Assembly (NCBI RefSeq): GCF_000687475.1
Contig: NC_057316.1
Coordinates: 3,410,001-3,474,000 of the forward strand
Length of the DNA: 64,000 bases
Source: Ustilaginoidea virens
Taxonomy: Eukaryota > Ascomycota > Sordariomycetes > Hypocreales > Clavicipitaceae
Reading direction: 5' to 3'
Positions 31,789-42,268 of this stretch are shown here, one piece after another; positions within the stretch are counted from its first letter, which is position 1, and the number at the start of each line of letters is the position of its first letter. Under the pieces are notes generated by a model, which was not told where the DNA came from, ran no database searches, and saw nothing but the letters and a program-made list of their open reading frames with translations. A program made the translations under genes and the position numbers.

Positions 31789-34272
31789 GGCTGAAGATGG
31801 AGGTGGAAGCGGCAATGGCTAAGAGGTAGAGAGACGGACGCGATAAGACTCTGCTGATTGACCAAATCGCGTCTGCAAACGGAGATGAGTAAACGTGCGC
31901 GCGCGGGAGCAGAGTTTGGCGGCCGAGGACCTGAGGTGTCGACTATTACGTTACGTTAGATCTCTTCTGGTCACGTTATTTCCAGCCTCGAGTGGCTGGG
32001 GCCGCTGGCTGGGGCCGCTGGGTCGAGGTTTGGAGGCGGGGCTAGACCCACAATTTCCCGTGATTCTATGACGAGCACACTGCCCCTCCCCACTCTCCTC
32101 CAGCTTTCTTTCTTTTCCAACTCCGACACATCGCGGTTCATCGTGCGCCAACCACAAAGTGGTGCATGCTTACGCCGGTGCTTTTCTTCTTCTTGGCCGT
32201 ACTCGGAAGCATCATGAGCTCATCGCGACTCGGCCAAAAACGTGGTCGGCGACGTTCTCGATTCGTGGAGTTCTCTCACCAGAGTTTACCACCAGCTTGA
32301 TTACTTCTTGGCTTGATTATTTATCAAGCAAAAAGTTTGCTTGATAAATAATCAAGCCAAAAAGTTCTCAAAAGAGAAGTTTTCTCCGCCGAGCTTGATT
32401 CAGGGAGCCTTGGATGAATAGGTAATCAAGCGGGAGTGGCTTTTTTTTTTTTTTTTTTTTTTTTTATAAAAAAAAAAAGCATCGACGCCAACTACAACTC
32501 CGCCATCTGTACGGAGTACGGAGTATGGATGCGTCGGTCCGAGCTCGGTAGATACAGTACATGGGCCTTTTCATGATCCCTGCGGTGTGTGGCTGGAGAA
32601 CTTGATCGGCAGGAACAGCACAACTACATCCAGACCCGTGATTACGCGCAGGCTCCTGCAGTTGAACCCTGCATCGACGGAACAGTGCTTTCGGCAGACC
32701 AGACGAGACGAGACGAGACTAGGTCAGTTTGGAGCCTTTGATCCAACTACCTAAGCTATCTAGGTTCGCAGCGGATTTGACTTGAATCAAGAACCAGGCG
32801 CCTCTGGCACCTCACAGGTTCCTGTCCTTGGTCGTCTTTACTTTCCAAAGCCTAGCTCGACATGCTTGGGCTTTTCCAATCACGATCCTGCTCAAATGGC
32901 CTCTGCCAAGCGATCGGCATTCCTTTGATAAGCCATGCGCGTGTGTCGTGGCGGCGAGGACTTGATGTAAAGGGTGAACCAACACAGAGTCATGGAGGCA
33001 AATTCAAACGTGACGATGAGTAGCATGAATCGAGTCACTGTGTTGTTCTAAACCATGGCTGAGCACATTTTCATGCTCGGCGGGTTTTGAGTAGGTTCGG
33101 TGTTAGTTTCAGCCTCAAGACTACGTGAGCCGAGAACAAGCCATCAATCAGCAACAAATGAGAAGTTGAGAGCAATGGGGGTCGAGAACAACTAGTCGTT
33201 GAGAGAAGCCAGCTCGACATGGCCACTTGGTTTTGCCCGTTAGAACATGGATTGTGGCAAAGCCAACAATTAGGTCAACAGCCAACACACGGCAAATGAC
33301 GGCCTGGCCTGGACAACTGGCTGACGACATTGCTGCCTCGCCGTGGAAAACTTGGATGGATTTTCTCAAGTTGCAGAGCCTTGGCAGGTTGGTTGCCACG
33401 GCAGTCAAAGTCAAGTCAGATGGTGAGGAACAGTATGGCTTGGCAACGCGCTAACGTCTGATAGCCTCTCGACTATTAACCGACTGACCGACTATCCGAA
33501 GCGGACGAATCGGACGAACTAGTCCAAGATCGCGTGGTGGCTTGCGGCTGGCGGCCAAACATGGGCCGAGGTTGGGGGCGGAGGTGCGCCGGTGGCCAAC
33601 TCCGGGTTCCCGACCGCCGGGGCTGTGCTTGGCGGCACAGGTTTGGCCCCGACCGAGGCCATGCCAGAATGTCGAGTGGCAAACTGCTGCCAAGTTTTTT
33701 TTTTTTTTTTTTTGGGTTTTTTTTTTGGTCGGCCGTCGAGGGCGTCGATGACAACAAGGTTGGCCGCAAAGACGAGGTCGGCGCTAACGAAGCTTTACGG
33801 CTTGCGGGTGTGGCAGCCGCTTCTCGATCCTCTCCGGACGGGCCAAGGAGGACACGAATCTTTTTTGAATCGCGTGCGGATGCCGTCAAGGCATATGCTT
33901 CCGCGCGGAGGCTTGCCTTGCATTTGCTCTGTCGAGGGGGTGCCGGTTTGTTGACGGGCAGAGTGGCAAAGACGGAAGGGCTCGAAGTTGTATAAAGCTT
34001 CATGTCGAGACGGGCAGTTTTTTCGGGAGACTGGGAACACAGATCGACTCGGCACGCAAAAGTCATCATCGCTTCCCTTTGATCTCTACTCACTCTTATC
34101 TTACTCCCACTCCCCAAAAAAACCTTGCCCCTGCAGATCAAGATCTGCTGCCGCTCCGCTGCAGATCCCTAGCTAGATACAGATACCCAAGATACAACGT
34201 CAACTGTAGCTGCGCCGTCGGGGAACCCCCAGCGCCAGATCATCTTCAGGACCAGACATAGAAATAAGCGCT
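31789..34272. other. Divergent 2.5-kb spacer between HP1 and the neprosin-like gene
   Basis: No gene with recognisable motifs. It contains a two-copy 15-bp repeat at 31993-32022, the nested inverted repeat at 32295-32431, a T-run at 32441-32465, overlapping TACGGAGTA at 32510 and 32517, and T-runs at about 33696-33712. ORFs here (up to 221 codons on the minus strand) are overlapping and motif-free. Confidence 0.5.
32295..32431. repeat. Nested inverted repeats with a 25-nt perfect hairpin
   Basis: Arms 32308-32332 and 32336-32360 are exact reverse complements (25 nt each) separated by a 3-nt loop (AAG). They are enclosed by a second inverted repeat, GCTTGATTAC at 32295-32304 and GTAATCAAGC at 32422-32431. 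The GCTTGATTA core is reused in both layers. Confidence 0.9.
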
Positions 34273-35646
34273 ATGAAGGTGTTGGCCTCCGCCGCGTCAT
34301 GGGCCTGGGCCCTGTCTCTGGTTGGGCTCTCATCCAGCGCTCCGCAGGCGGCCGGCAACGGCGGCAACGGCAGCAACAAGCCCGCCATGCCGGTGGTCAA
34401 GACAACGGTGACGGACAAGGGCCAGGTGCTGGACTGGGTTCCCGTGGGCGCCCAGGCCGCCAAGATTGCCTCTCCGCCGCCCGCCAGCGTCATGAGGCGC
34501 GCGCCGTCGTCGCGCGACGCGGCGCTGGTGCATGCCATCAAGCCCAAGGACCCGGGGCCGGCGGGGACGGTGCCGATCCTCCGCGCCGGCGGCCCCACCA
34601 GGCCGATGAAGCGGCCGCCCCCCCACGGCAAGCCCCTGAAGGACAAGGGCGAGGGCGAGGGCAAGAAGACGGCTTCCAAAAGTGCCAAACCCGCCAAACC
34701 CACACAAACCAAAAAGACCACCGGATCCGCCACAAGCTCCCAGGCCGCCGCCGTCCCCACCACCTCCTCCTCCTCCTCCTCCTCCTCCTCCTCATCCTCC
34801 GCGGGCAACACCACCAGCCCCGACGCCCGCGACCTCAACGCTCTCGGCGCGCGCGACACGTACAGCGGCCAGCACTGGTGGGCCAGCACCGGCCAGCCCG
34901 TCGACAACCATGGCGGAACGGCCACGTACAACATGTTCAAGGCCTTTGTGCAGAGCCCGCTCGACTTCAGCCTCCTCCAGGTGGCCGTGCTCCGCAGCGA
35001 CGCGCCCAACAAGAGCCAGACGATCGAGGCCGGCTGGATCAACTACCCCATCCAGGTGGCGGACCCGCACCTGTTCATCTTCTACACCACCAACGGCTAC
35101 GAAAAGTACGGCGACAACCTCTGCGGCTGGAACCGCGACGTGGCCGGCTGGGTGCAGTACGACCAGTACATCTACCCGGGCGTGGCCTTTGGGCCCCTCT
35201 CGTCCGTGGGCGGCTCCATGTACGAGGCCGACATTGGCTTCTACTACTTCCAGGGCAACTGGTGGATGTCGACGCTCGGCAGGTGGATCGGCTACTATCC
35301 CGGGAGCCTCTTCTCGCAGGGGGGGGTGGACCCGACGCTGACGCTCAGCCACCACTCGAACCAGATCAACTTTTACGGCGAGGTGTACAACAGCGAGGTC
35401 GACCTGACGACGACGGACATGGGCAGCGGCGTGTTCCCGGAATCCGGCTTCGGACGGGCGGCCTACATGAGGAAGATGTACTACTACGACTTGAACAACG
35501 TGGCGCATCCGTACGACGGCAGCCAGCGCTTCTACCTCAGCGACTCGAATCGCTACCGCCTCTCGCCGACCTGGAACTCGGGCACGGACTGGGGGAGCTA
35601 CATGTTTATCGGGGGGCCGGGGGCAGGCGGCGTGACGGGGGGGTGA
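34273..35646 (+). CDS. Secreted neprosin-family (putative glutamic endopeptidase) protein
   Basis: Single exon, 457 aa. Residues 1-23 are a signal peptide (SWAWALSLVGLSSSA). Residues 24-190 are a Pro/Lys/Ser-rich region containing a polyserine tract coded by (TCC)n, like a pro-region or linker. Residues about 195-450 match the neprosin domain: QHWWASTGQ, QTIEAGWINYP, HLFIFYTTNGYEKYGDNLCG, VQYDQYIYPG, SMYEADIGFYYFQGNWWMS, INFYGEVYNSE and YMRKMYYYDLNNV. Plant neprosin cleaves after proline using two glutamates. The corresponding residues here appear to be E252 (IEAGW) and E370 (YGEVYN), both present. This suggests an extracellular protease, perhaps used in nutrition or host interaction. Enzyme activity is inferred, and many fungal DUF239 proteins are untested. 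Confidence 0.87.
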   Translation: MKVLASAASWAWALSLVGLSSSAPQAAGNGGNGSNKPAMPVVKTTVTDKGQVLDWVPVGAQAAKIASPPPASVMRRAPSSRDAALVHAIKPKDPGPAGTVPILRAGGPTRPMKRPPPHGKPLKDKGEGEGKKTASKSAKPAKPTQTKKTTGSATSSQAAAVPTTSSSSSSSSSSSSAGNTTSPDARDLNALGARDTYSGQHWWASTGQPVDNHGGTATYNMFKAFVQSPLDFSLLQVAVLRSDAPNKSQTIEAGWINYPIQVADPHLFIFYTTNGYEKYGDNLCGWNRDVAGWVQYDQYIYPGVAFGPLSSVGGSMYEADIGFYYFQGNWWMSTLGRWIGYYPGSLFSQGGVDPTLTLSHHSNQINFYGEVYNSEVDLTTTDMGSGVFPESGFGRAAYMRKMYYYDLNNVAHPYDGSQRFYLSDSNRYRLSPTWNSGTDWGSYMFIGGPGAGGVTGG

Positions 35647-35687
35647 GAGCCGGGGGTGGTTGGGGGGGAAGGGGGGGATGCAATTGC

Positions 35688-35775
35688 ACGGAGCCTAGAC
35701 GGAGCCTGGACGGAGCTTGGATGGAGCTTGGACGGAGCTTGGACGGAGCTTGGACGGAGCTTGGATGGAGCCCGG
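35688..35775 (+). repeat. 11-bp ACGGAGCTTGG minisatellite, eight copies
   Basis: Eight tandem 11-bp units with variants (ACGGAGCCTAG, ATGGAGCTTGG, ATGGAGCCCGG) begin 42 bp after the neprosin-family stop codon. Confidence 0.92.
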
Positions 35776-36077
35776 ACGGGGGGGGGGTTTGCAGTTCCGG
35801 GCGGGCCAACTTGCGGGCTTCGATTTCGGGAGTCAAACGCCCGGAGTGGGGAGCGGAAGATAGGCTGCCTTTGACATTTTCGCGCAAGCCCGACGACGGA
35901 GGAGGAAGGTTCTTTCTTTATCACGTTCTCTTTTCTTTTTCTTATTTGGCATTGTATCGATTACGGCCGTGTTTATTTATAGCACTGCCACGGAACCGGA
36001 CCGGGGGGTCAAATAAAATAACCGCAAAGGTGACGGGCCTCAACCGTCGTACCGTAATTGCCCAGAATTGACTGCTG

Positions 36078-36165
36078 CTCCGGCATTGCTCCGGCATTGC
36101 TCCGGCATTGCTCCGGCATTGCTCCGGCATTGCTCCGGCATTGCTCCGGCATTGCTCCGGTGTAT
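36078..36165 (+). repeat. 11-bp CTCCGGCATTG minisatellite, eight copies
   Basis: Seven exact units and one variant, period 11, about 300 bp after the first 11-bp minisatellite. In the opposite orientation it shares the GCTCCG core with that repeat. Confidence 0.92.
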
Positions 36166-36333
36166 TGTGCATTGTGTATTGCTCTGGAATTGCCCGGCGC
36201 AAGGTCGCAATCTATGTATGTTGTATTGGCTGCAATGCCGCAGGTGGTCTGCAGGTGGTCTGCAGGTGGTTTGTTGGGGGCGGCCAGCGCTAGAGGAATA
36301 TGTTGGCAGCTGCACAGCACTGCACGCTGCACC

Positions 36334-36363
36334 GCACTGCACTGCACTGCACTGCACTGCGCT
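36334..36363 (+). repeat. (ACTGC)n pentanucleotide repeat
   Basis: About six tandem ACTGC units, followed by GCAGGCTGCAGGCTGC duplications. Confidence 0.8.
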
Positions 36364-37499
36364 GCCCGCTGCAGGCTGCAGGCTGCAGACACCAGCCGAT
36401 TACAGACTGACTACGGAGTACTGTACATACGCCATGACCAGACCAAGACGCATTGCTGCTGACCACGTCGGGCTCTCGAATTCTCGAAACAGCCGCGGGA
36501 GCATCTAGACCCCATGTACTCTGCTCTGTATGTAGAATGGATGATCTCGGTACTGCCATTCATTCTCTCAGCAGCGAGTCAATCGTTCAAGACTACTGTA
36601 GCCGGTCAGGGCACCTGCACTTGGCACGGCCAGTTGACGGACGCCCTTTAGCGTGACGGCTGGCAGCTGGCATTGATAGTACAGTACATATGTACTTGTA
36701 CTGTATATACAGCGCTGGCTGCCACTGCGACTGGTCTGTCTGTCTCAGTTTGTTCCCACCCAGCCATTTATTATTATTTTTTTTCTTTTGAAAGGAAAAA
36801 AAAAAAAAGAAGAAGAAGAAAGAAAGGGGAAAAAAAAGATGGGAAAAAAAAAAAGAATAAAGAAAGAACAAGAACCTAAATAGCAAGTGTCGTGCGGTGT
36901 GGATAAAATTGATTGATTCTGATTTTAAAATTGTCTCTGTGCTCCGTAGCCCCACCCACTGCTGCGTCCCGCGATTTTATCCACCCCCTCTCCCCTCTCC
37001 CCCCCCTGAGATGGACGGGAGATGGACGGAGATGGTCGAAGGAGGGCAATTTGTCGTTTGTCGTTGCAGCTAGCTAGCTTTCCCACGATTTCCTTCATCC
37101 ACCACTTCCTCCTCCTTGCCCACCCCACCCGCTCCTGGGGGGACATGCCGCAGTAGCAACCTCTGAATACTCGTCGGGCATCCGGTCTTGCTTCCTCGCG
37201 TTGCCGCGTTGCCGCGTTGCCGCCGATTCATGTCCCCCAACCTTCGCATCTTGACAACCCCCTTGGGATCCTCCAACGAGCAGCTTCCTATCGTCGTCGT
37301 CGGAAACGGTTTTCATGCGAGCAGGCGAGCTCTCCTCTTTGCTCAGGGCCAAAAACTTGCAATCCCGCAGCTTCTTGTCGAGCATTAATCGGCTTTGAAC
37401 ACACACACACACACAGAGAGAGAGAGAAAGAGAGAGAAAGAGACAAACACACAAACACACAAGTACAAACCGGCTTGGTCTAGTCCCCGAGCTTCCCCT

Positions 37500-37522
37500 C
37501 CCCCCCCCCCCCCCCCCCCCCC
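37500..37522 (+). repeat. Poly(C) run directly upstream of a start codon
   Basis: A C homopolymer of about 22 nt ends about 27 bp before the ATG at 37549, so it should lie in the 5' UTR or core promoter. Confidence 0.9.
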
Positions 37523-37548
37523 TCCGGTTGAGCTTGTCACCGCTCGCT

Positions 37549-38001
37549 ATGGCGACGGCCATGGCACCACCCGACTCAGAATCAACAACCCCAGGCAAGA
37601 CCAGCGCTCCGAAAGACAAGAGCTGCCCGTTTTGCTCCCAAGCCTTTACATCATCCTCGCTCGGCCGCCACCTCGACCTCTACATCAGACCCAAGAACCC
37701 CAAGCCGTCAGATGGTGTCCATGACGTCGAGGCTATCCGTAAGCTGCGCGGGGCCATCACGAGAAGGCAGCCCCGTGGCTCCCTCAGTGCTCGCAAAGGC
37801 TCGACGCCCGCGGGAACACCACGGCCGACAACCAAGAGAGAGCCATCATCCCATGGAAACCATCCACTGGGTACAACGGCCCTGATGCCTCCTCGAGACG
37901 GCCCTCACGCCATGACTTCAACCACGCCGAGCAAGTTTGTCTTTGTGCCAAGATGGGAAGCCACGGGAGTCATGAGATCAAGACGCTCCTTGGACAAAGA
38001 A

Positions 38002-38035
<34 letters not shown>

Positions 38036-39690
38036 GTGGGCGTGCCAAGCAACCGGAAATGCAGACAACCATGAGCAGGCAGGTGGTACACAAGTCTCAG
38101 TTGGACATGAAGCAGAAGCTGTCGGACGCTGTCGACACGGCTCGAGCCGCCGAGCTTGCTCTACGGGAGCTTCTCGGTTCCTGGAGGGCAGCCAAGTACG
38201 TTTTCTCTTTTTTTTTTCTTTCTCTTTCTTTTGGCTGCCGCGATTGACCCTGACAAGCCCTGTCGTGTTTCTTTCATCATCATCCCCCCTCCCCGGCATT
38301 CTAACACGTCCCCAGGCAACACATTGAAACCAGTTCTATGCCATTCGATTTCGATCCCCTCGCCCTCGACTTCCCGGCACTTACACTGCAATGCTTGCAC
38401 CCGCCACCAACCCTCTTCTCCTCGACGCAGAACCCGACTTCGACTTCGTGGGCCATCCAACCCCCCGGCCAGCGGGAATTCCGCGCCCTGCAGGTCTTCT
38501 TCAAGGAAACCTTCGGAGCCTGGACAGCCTCCTGTGCGGCCGCGGCAACGGCTGCCGCCGCTCAAGACGTCAAGCTCGCCTACCCTCCCGCAAGCAGCAA
38601 CCTCCAAAAGGACGCCCGTGAGGCGGCGCAAAAAAAGGAAGACAAGGTGGCAGACAGCCTGGAGACCCTGGTAGAGGAGCACCTGCACTCTGCGTTTGCC
38701 GTGTGGGACGCCCTGCCGGCGCAAAGACAGCAGGAGCTTTGGATTCTAGAGCTTGCGAGGGGGGTCGGAAGGAAACTCAAGGAGGTTGAGCGCTTAAAGG
38801 ACCAGCAGCATCGGCTGAAGCAGGAGAATGCAAACCTCAAGATGCAAGTCGATCAGCTGAACCGCCTTCAACAGCCCCGGGAGTGGGGGCGCCTGTTGCC
38901 TTGCGCCATGCCAAATGATCGAGACGGGGCAAGTTGGGGGGCGTATGAGCGAGGCGCGCGAGACGCGCGAGACGCGCGAGGCGGCCAGAGCATTACCGGG
39001 TTGTTGGACACGGAAGATGGACACGTCGACATTGCAACTCTAGCCACCAAGTGCATTGAGAGATGGAAGAATGTCATTACCTCCACTCGTGTAACGGCCA
39101 GCGGCATGGCTGCCCAGCGACCGCTGGACCGACCAGCCCCGGCTCCAAGTGACCTCAATAGCCTAGTAGAGCCCCAGCCGCAAGCTACGCCTCGAGGAGG
39201 AGACATGCAGCCGAAGCCTGCCAACCAGCCCGACCAGGCCAACGGCAAAGAAGCATCATCGTCATCCGTCGCCAGCGGCAGCCGGCCCGTCAGCGAGCAC
39301 GCCGGCCCGTCAGCCGGCGTGACAGGCCCGCCCTCGGTGGAAGAGGAGACGAGCGACCAGGACGCCGACGCCGACGCCGACGCCGAAATGGAGGATGACG
39401 ACAGCTTCGCCGTCGTGAATGCACCTCCTCCGAAGCAGCCCCTGCAGCGGCAAGGCGCCGCTGCGTTGGACGTCCGCCGGACGACGCAAGGGCTTGCCCA
39501 GCAACAGCTCTCGCCGCCCGAGATGCAGTTCATGATGCAGAACGGGTCGGCGAGCCCGGCTGGGCGGTCGGTCATGGTCATGGCAAAGGCCATGCCGAGC
39601 CTGAACCTAGCCCTGCAAGGCGGCGACGCCACCGCGACCGCGATGCAACAGGTCGGCGGCGATGCGCTGTACATGGACGGCGGATTGTGA
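37549..39690 (+). CDS. Zinc-finger and coiled-coil fungal protein, function unknown
   Basis: Exons 37549-38195 and 38316-39690, about 673 aa; the 120-bp intron has GTACGT, a CTAAC branch site and CAG. Near the N-terminus is CPFCSQAFTSSSLGRHLDLY, a C-x2-C...H zinc-finger-like motif, followed by KNPKPSDGVHDVEAIRKLRG and ITRRQPR. I associate this arrangement with an uncharacterised fungal family. A polyalanine tract (GCT repeat, about 38000-38031) follows. The centre has a helical, coiled-coil-prone region (LARGVGRKLKEVERLKDQQHRLKQE, in heptads). The C-terminal third is disordered, with an acidic DADADADAEMEDDD stretch. No catalytic motif is present. Alternative in-frame starts are 37528 and 37561. 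A nuclear DNA- or RNA-associated role is plausible but not shown. Confidence 0.8.
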
Positions 39691-40367
39691 CGTGGATGGG
39701 GGGGTTTACCTTGGTTGCCCGAAAGGACGGGATCCAGACGACGGGGTGGCAAGTCGACACGAAGGAAAAGGAAACGGGGCAAAGGAAAAAGGAAAAGGAA
39801 AAAGGAAAAGGAAAAAGAAAAGGAAAAGGAAAAAGAAAAAGGAGTGAGGAGGTGATTTTGATGGCAAAACGACGACGATCAACCATTTTCTTTTTTTTTT
39901 TTTATGGGGGATCACACTTGAATTTTGGCCGTCCGCGGCAGCCTAAGGAAATACGCAACCTGTTTCGTTTCATTTCATTTCATGTCCTTTCTTTTCTCTT
40001 CTATTATTACATTGCTGTACAATAGCCAGGGTCTTTGTTCCCCTTTTCGGGTCTTTTTAGAAAAGCTCGTTTCTTGTTCTAGGCAGGCGCTTGCATATAC
40101 CCAGAGCATACGGTCATGTGGGAAGCCAAGACTTTCTAGCGCACGATACATACAGTCTCTACATGGAGAGGGAGGAAGGCGTGCCAACGTGCCCGCAGCT
40201 CGTGAGGCCTGTCCGGCATGTGCGAGAAACTTTTTTCGAGTCGAGATCCAAGGTGTCGTCAGCCGTGCTTCTGTTTTACGAAAAAATAAACGTGGAACCG
40301 CGGCAGGCATTGCATCGTGCTTGCATCCCCTGCGCTGCTTGCTGCTTGCTTGCTTGCTGCAAGGGCG
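39691..40367. other. Convergent 3' spacer with purine-rich repeats
   Basis: Contains GGAAAAG/AAAAGG repeats at about 39764-39842 and a T-run at 39890-39903 in the 3' regions of two converging genes. No gene is seen. Confidence 0.5.
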
Positions 40368-41941
40368 TCAGGTCTTCTTTTGCTGGTTGGCCGCCTGCTT
40401 GAGCCGTTGCTCAAGCACCCGCAACGTCGCTTTCGGCACTCTCAGGCGATGTGCCAGAACCAGGGCGCCTGTCAGGACGGCAAGACTTCCGGCCTGGTGA
40501 GCGGCGGCCAGTGGAACGGGTACCATGTAGATCAAGGTGGAGATGCCGAGCGCGACTTGCAGACAGACAAGATGGACCAGGCCGGCCGCGCTCTTCTTGG
40601 CGTTTCTCGGCAGGGCCGAGGCGACCCTCTGGGTGCGCGAAAAGGCGAAGAGGGTCAGGATGGCGCAAAAGGTGGACACGGCCAAGATGCGGTGGTCCAT
40701 CTGCACGGTGCTGGGGTTCTCCAGCATGTTGCGCCACCAGAGATCCGAGCCGTCCTCCTTGCGGCAGTAGAAGGCGTCCCAGAGCTCCGACTTTGGCGGG
40801 GCGAACCCGAGCCCCATTTTCGGGAACTCGTTGTAGATGAGGCCGGCGTCAAGGCCGGCGACGAGGGCGCCAGACATGATGGTGACAAAGGTCAGGGCGG
40901 TCACGGCAAGGACGGAGCGACGGAAGGCTTTCAGGGCAGGGTTCCTGAGGGCCTGGAGCGCGCTCACGGCCGCGGCGGGATCGGCGAGGAGTCGGTGAGT
41001 GCGAAGGACGGACAGCCCGGACAGCAGCATCCACGAGTAGCAGACAAAGGCGGTGGCGAGGTGGGCGGTGAGGCGGTACTGCGAAACGCGCGGGTGGGAG
41101 CCAGGCGCGAAGAGGTCGTCCTTTAGCCCCGACTTGACCATCCACCAGCCGATGAAGCCCTGGAAGCCGATGAGGCCGGAGATGCCGAGCAAGTTGACGG
41201 CCATTCTGGGGGTGACTCGGCGGCGAGCGACAAAGTACAGCGTGGGCACGACAAAGGACACGCCGATGAAGCGACCCCAGACCCGATGCGCCCATTCCAT
41301 AAAGTAGATCTTTTTAAACTCGTCAAGCGTCATGTGCGGGTTGAGGAGCTTGAACTCGGGCGAAGCGCGGTATTTCTCAAACTCGGATTCCCACTCGGCT
41401 CGAGACAGAGGGGGCAAGGAGCCGGTAACTGGACGCCATTCCGTAATGCTGAGTCTGGGCTGTCAGGTTAGCTAGCGAGGCACAAAAAAAAAAAAAAAAA
41501 AAAAAAAAAACCGGGTTTTGTCGGATGGCCATGAACCGAGCCAGTTCATTGATTCATCCATCGACCTGGGGGGGCACCGACGCACCCGGACTCTGTCAAT
41601 CTGGTCAGCCCTCCCCAGACGACGATGCCAAAGACACTGACAGCGCTGCCAATGAGCCAGTATCCAACAATCTTGGCGTTGGTCCTCGGAAATTCCGGCT
41701 TGCGCAACGCCTGAGCTTGCGCCTGGGCCGAGGCCGATCGGAAATTGACGTGGTCCGCTATGCTTCCCGGCGGAATCTCAGACTTGACCTGGGCGAACCC
41801 ACGAGATCGGACGGCATTGAGAATGCGGGATGCGAGCCGGGGCTGGGGCCGCACGGTCTGCCGGAGGCACTGGTTGCAAATGAAGAATGAAGAGGGAGTT
41901 CGTTGGCTTAGCCTCCGGACGGCGGGTGCCAAGAATGCCAT
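40368..41941 (-). CDS. cox15: Heme A synthase COX15 (mitochondrial)
   Basis: Inner-membrane enzyme that oxidises the C8 methyl of heme O to make heme A for cytochrome c oxidase. Exons 41941-41586 and 41454-40368, about 480 aa. The intron splits the signature loop so that WGGLTRLTESG continues into LSITEWRPVTGSLPP, exactly as in the family. The N-terminus is Arg/Ser/Gln-rich (VRRLSQRTPSSFF, SRILNAVRSRGF), a mitochondrial presequence. Conserved heme-ligand histidines occur in MEWAHRVWGR, YRLTAHLATA, VQMDHRILAV and PLAAAHQAG. About eight hydrophobic helices are visible. Met 41941 is chosen because the presequence starts there; the frame is open further upstream to 42040. The intron contains a long homopolymer run (A on the plus strand). 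COX15 is divergent from UTP14. Confidence 0.95.
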
Positions 41942-42268
41942 CCTTTGCCGCGGAATTCCAGGGAGACTGGAGGCCACAAAGAAAGAAGCCAAGTCGAACG
42001 TGAAAGAAGGGAAGTTCTTGGCATCTGGGGGATGAAGCAAGCCGTCAAGTCATGTGACTTGCATAAGCGGGAGCCATCCACGGTGGGGCGGGGCGGGGCG
42101 GGGCGGATGGGGCCAATCCACGCAGAGTTTCTTTCATCGGCCCGGCACTCGCAGCTCACCGCCAAAATGTCAAACCCGGCAAAAAAAAAAAAAAAAAAAA
42201 AAAAAAAAGCAAAAGTAAAAGCAACACATTTTCTGCCGATACGGACTGTACATGGCTCATAAGTCGCA
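41942..42268. promoter_or_regulatory. Bidirectional promoter of COX15 and UTP14
   Basis: The two start codons are 327 bp apart and diverge, so both promoters must share this spacer unless transcripts overlap. It contains (GGGGC)n at about 42089-42107 and an A-run at 42181-42208 about 60 bp before the UTP14 ATG. No classical TATA box stands out. Confidence 0.6.

Larger units (their letters stand above)
35647..37548. other. Spacer with two 11-bp minisatellites
   Basis: Contains minisatellites at 35688-35775 and 36078-36165, GCAGGTGGTCT repeats at about 36240-36270, (ACTGC)n at 36334-36363, TACGGAGTA at 36412, CA/GA tracts at 37398-37450, and a C-run at 37500-37522 just before the next start. 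No gene is seen. Confidence 0.5.

Noticed and set aside
9751..35646. A secretion or effector gene cluster (GLEYA, neprosin)
   Set aside because: The secreted-protein genes are separated by several housekeeping genes, with no biosynthetic core enzyme or regulator nearby.
34299..36071. 590-codon plus-strand ORF overlapping the neprosin-family gene
   Set aside because: It is a second frame of the same region, running through the 11-bp minisatellite; only the 34273 frame has a signal peptide and neprosin motifs.
41942..42040. Longer COX15 N-terminus from Met 42040
   Set aside because: The mitochondrial presequence begins naturally at Met 41941, and the extra 33 residues are not presequence-like and crowd the shared promoter.
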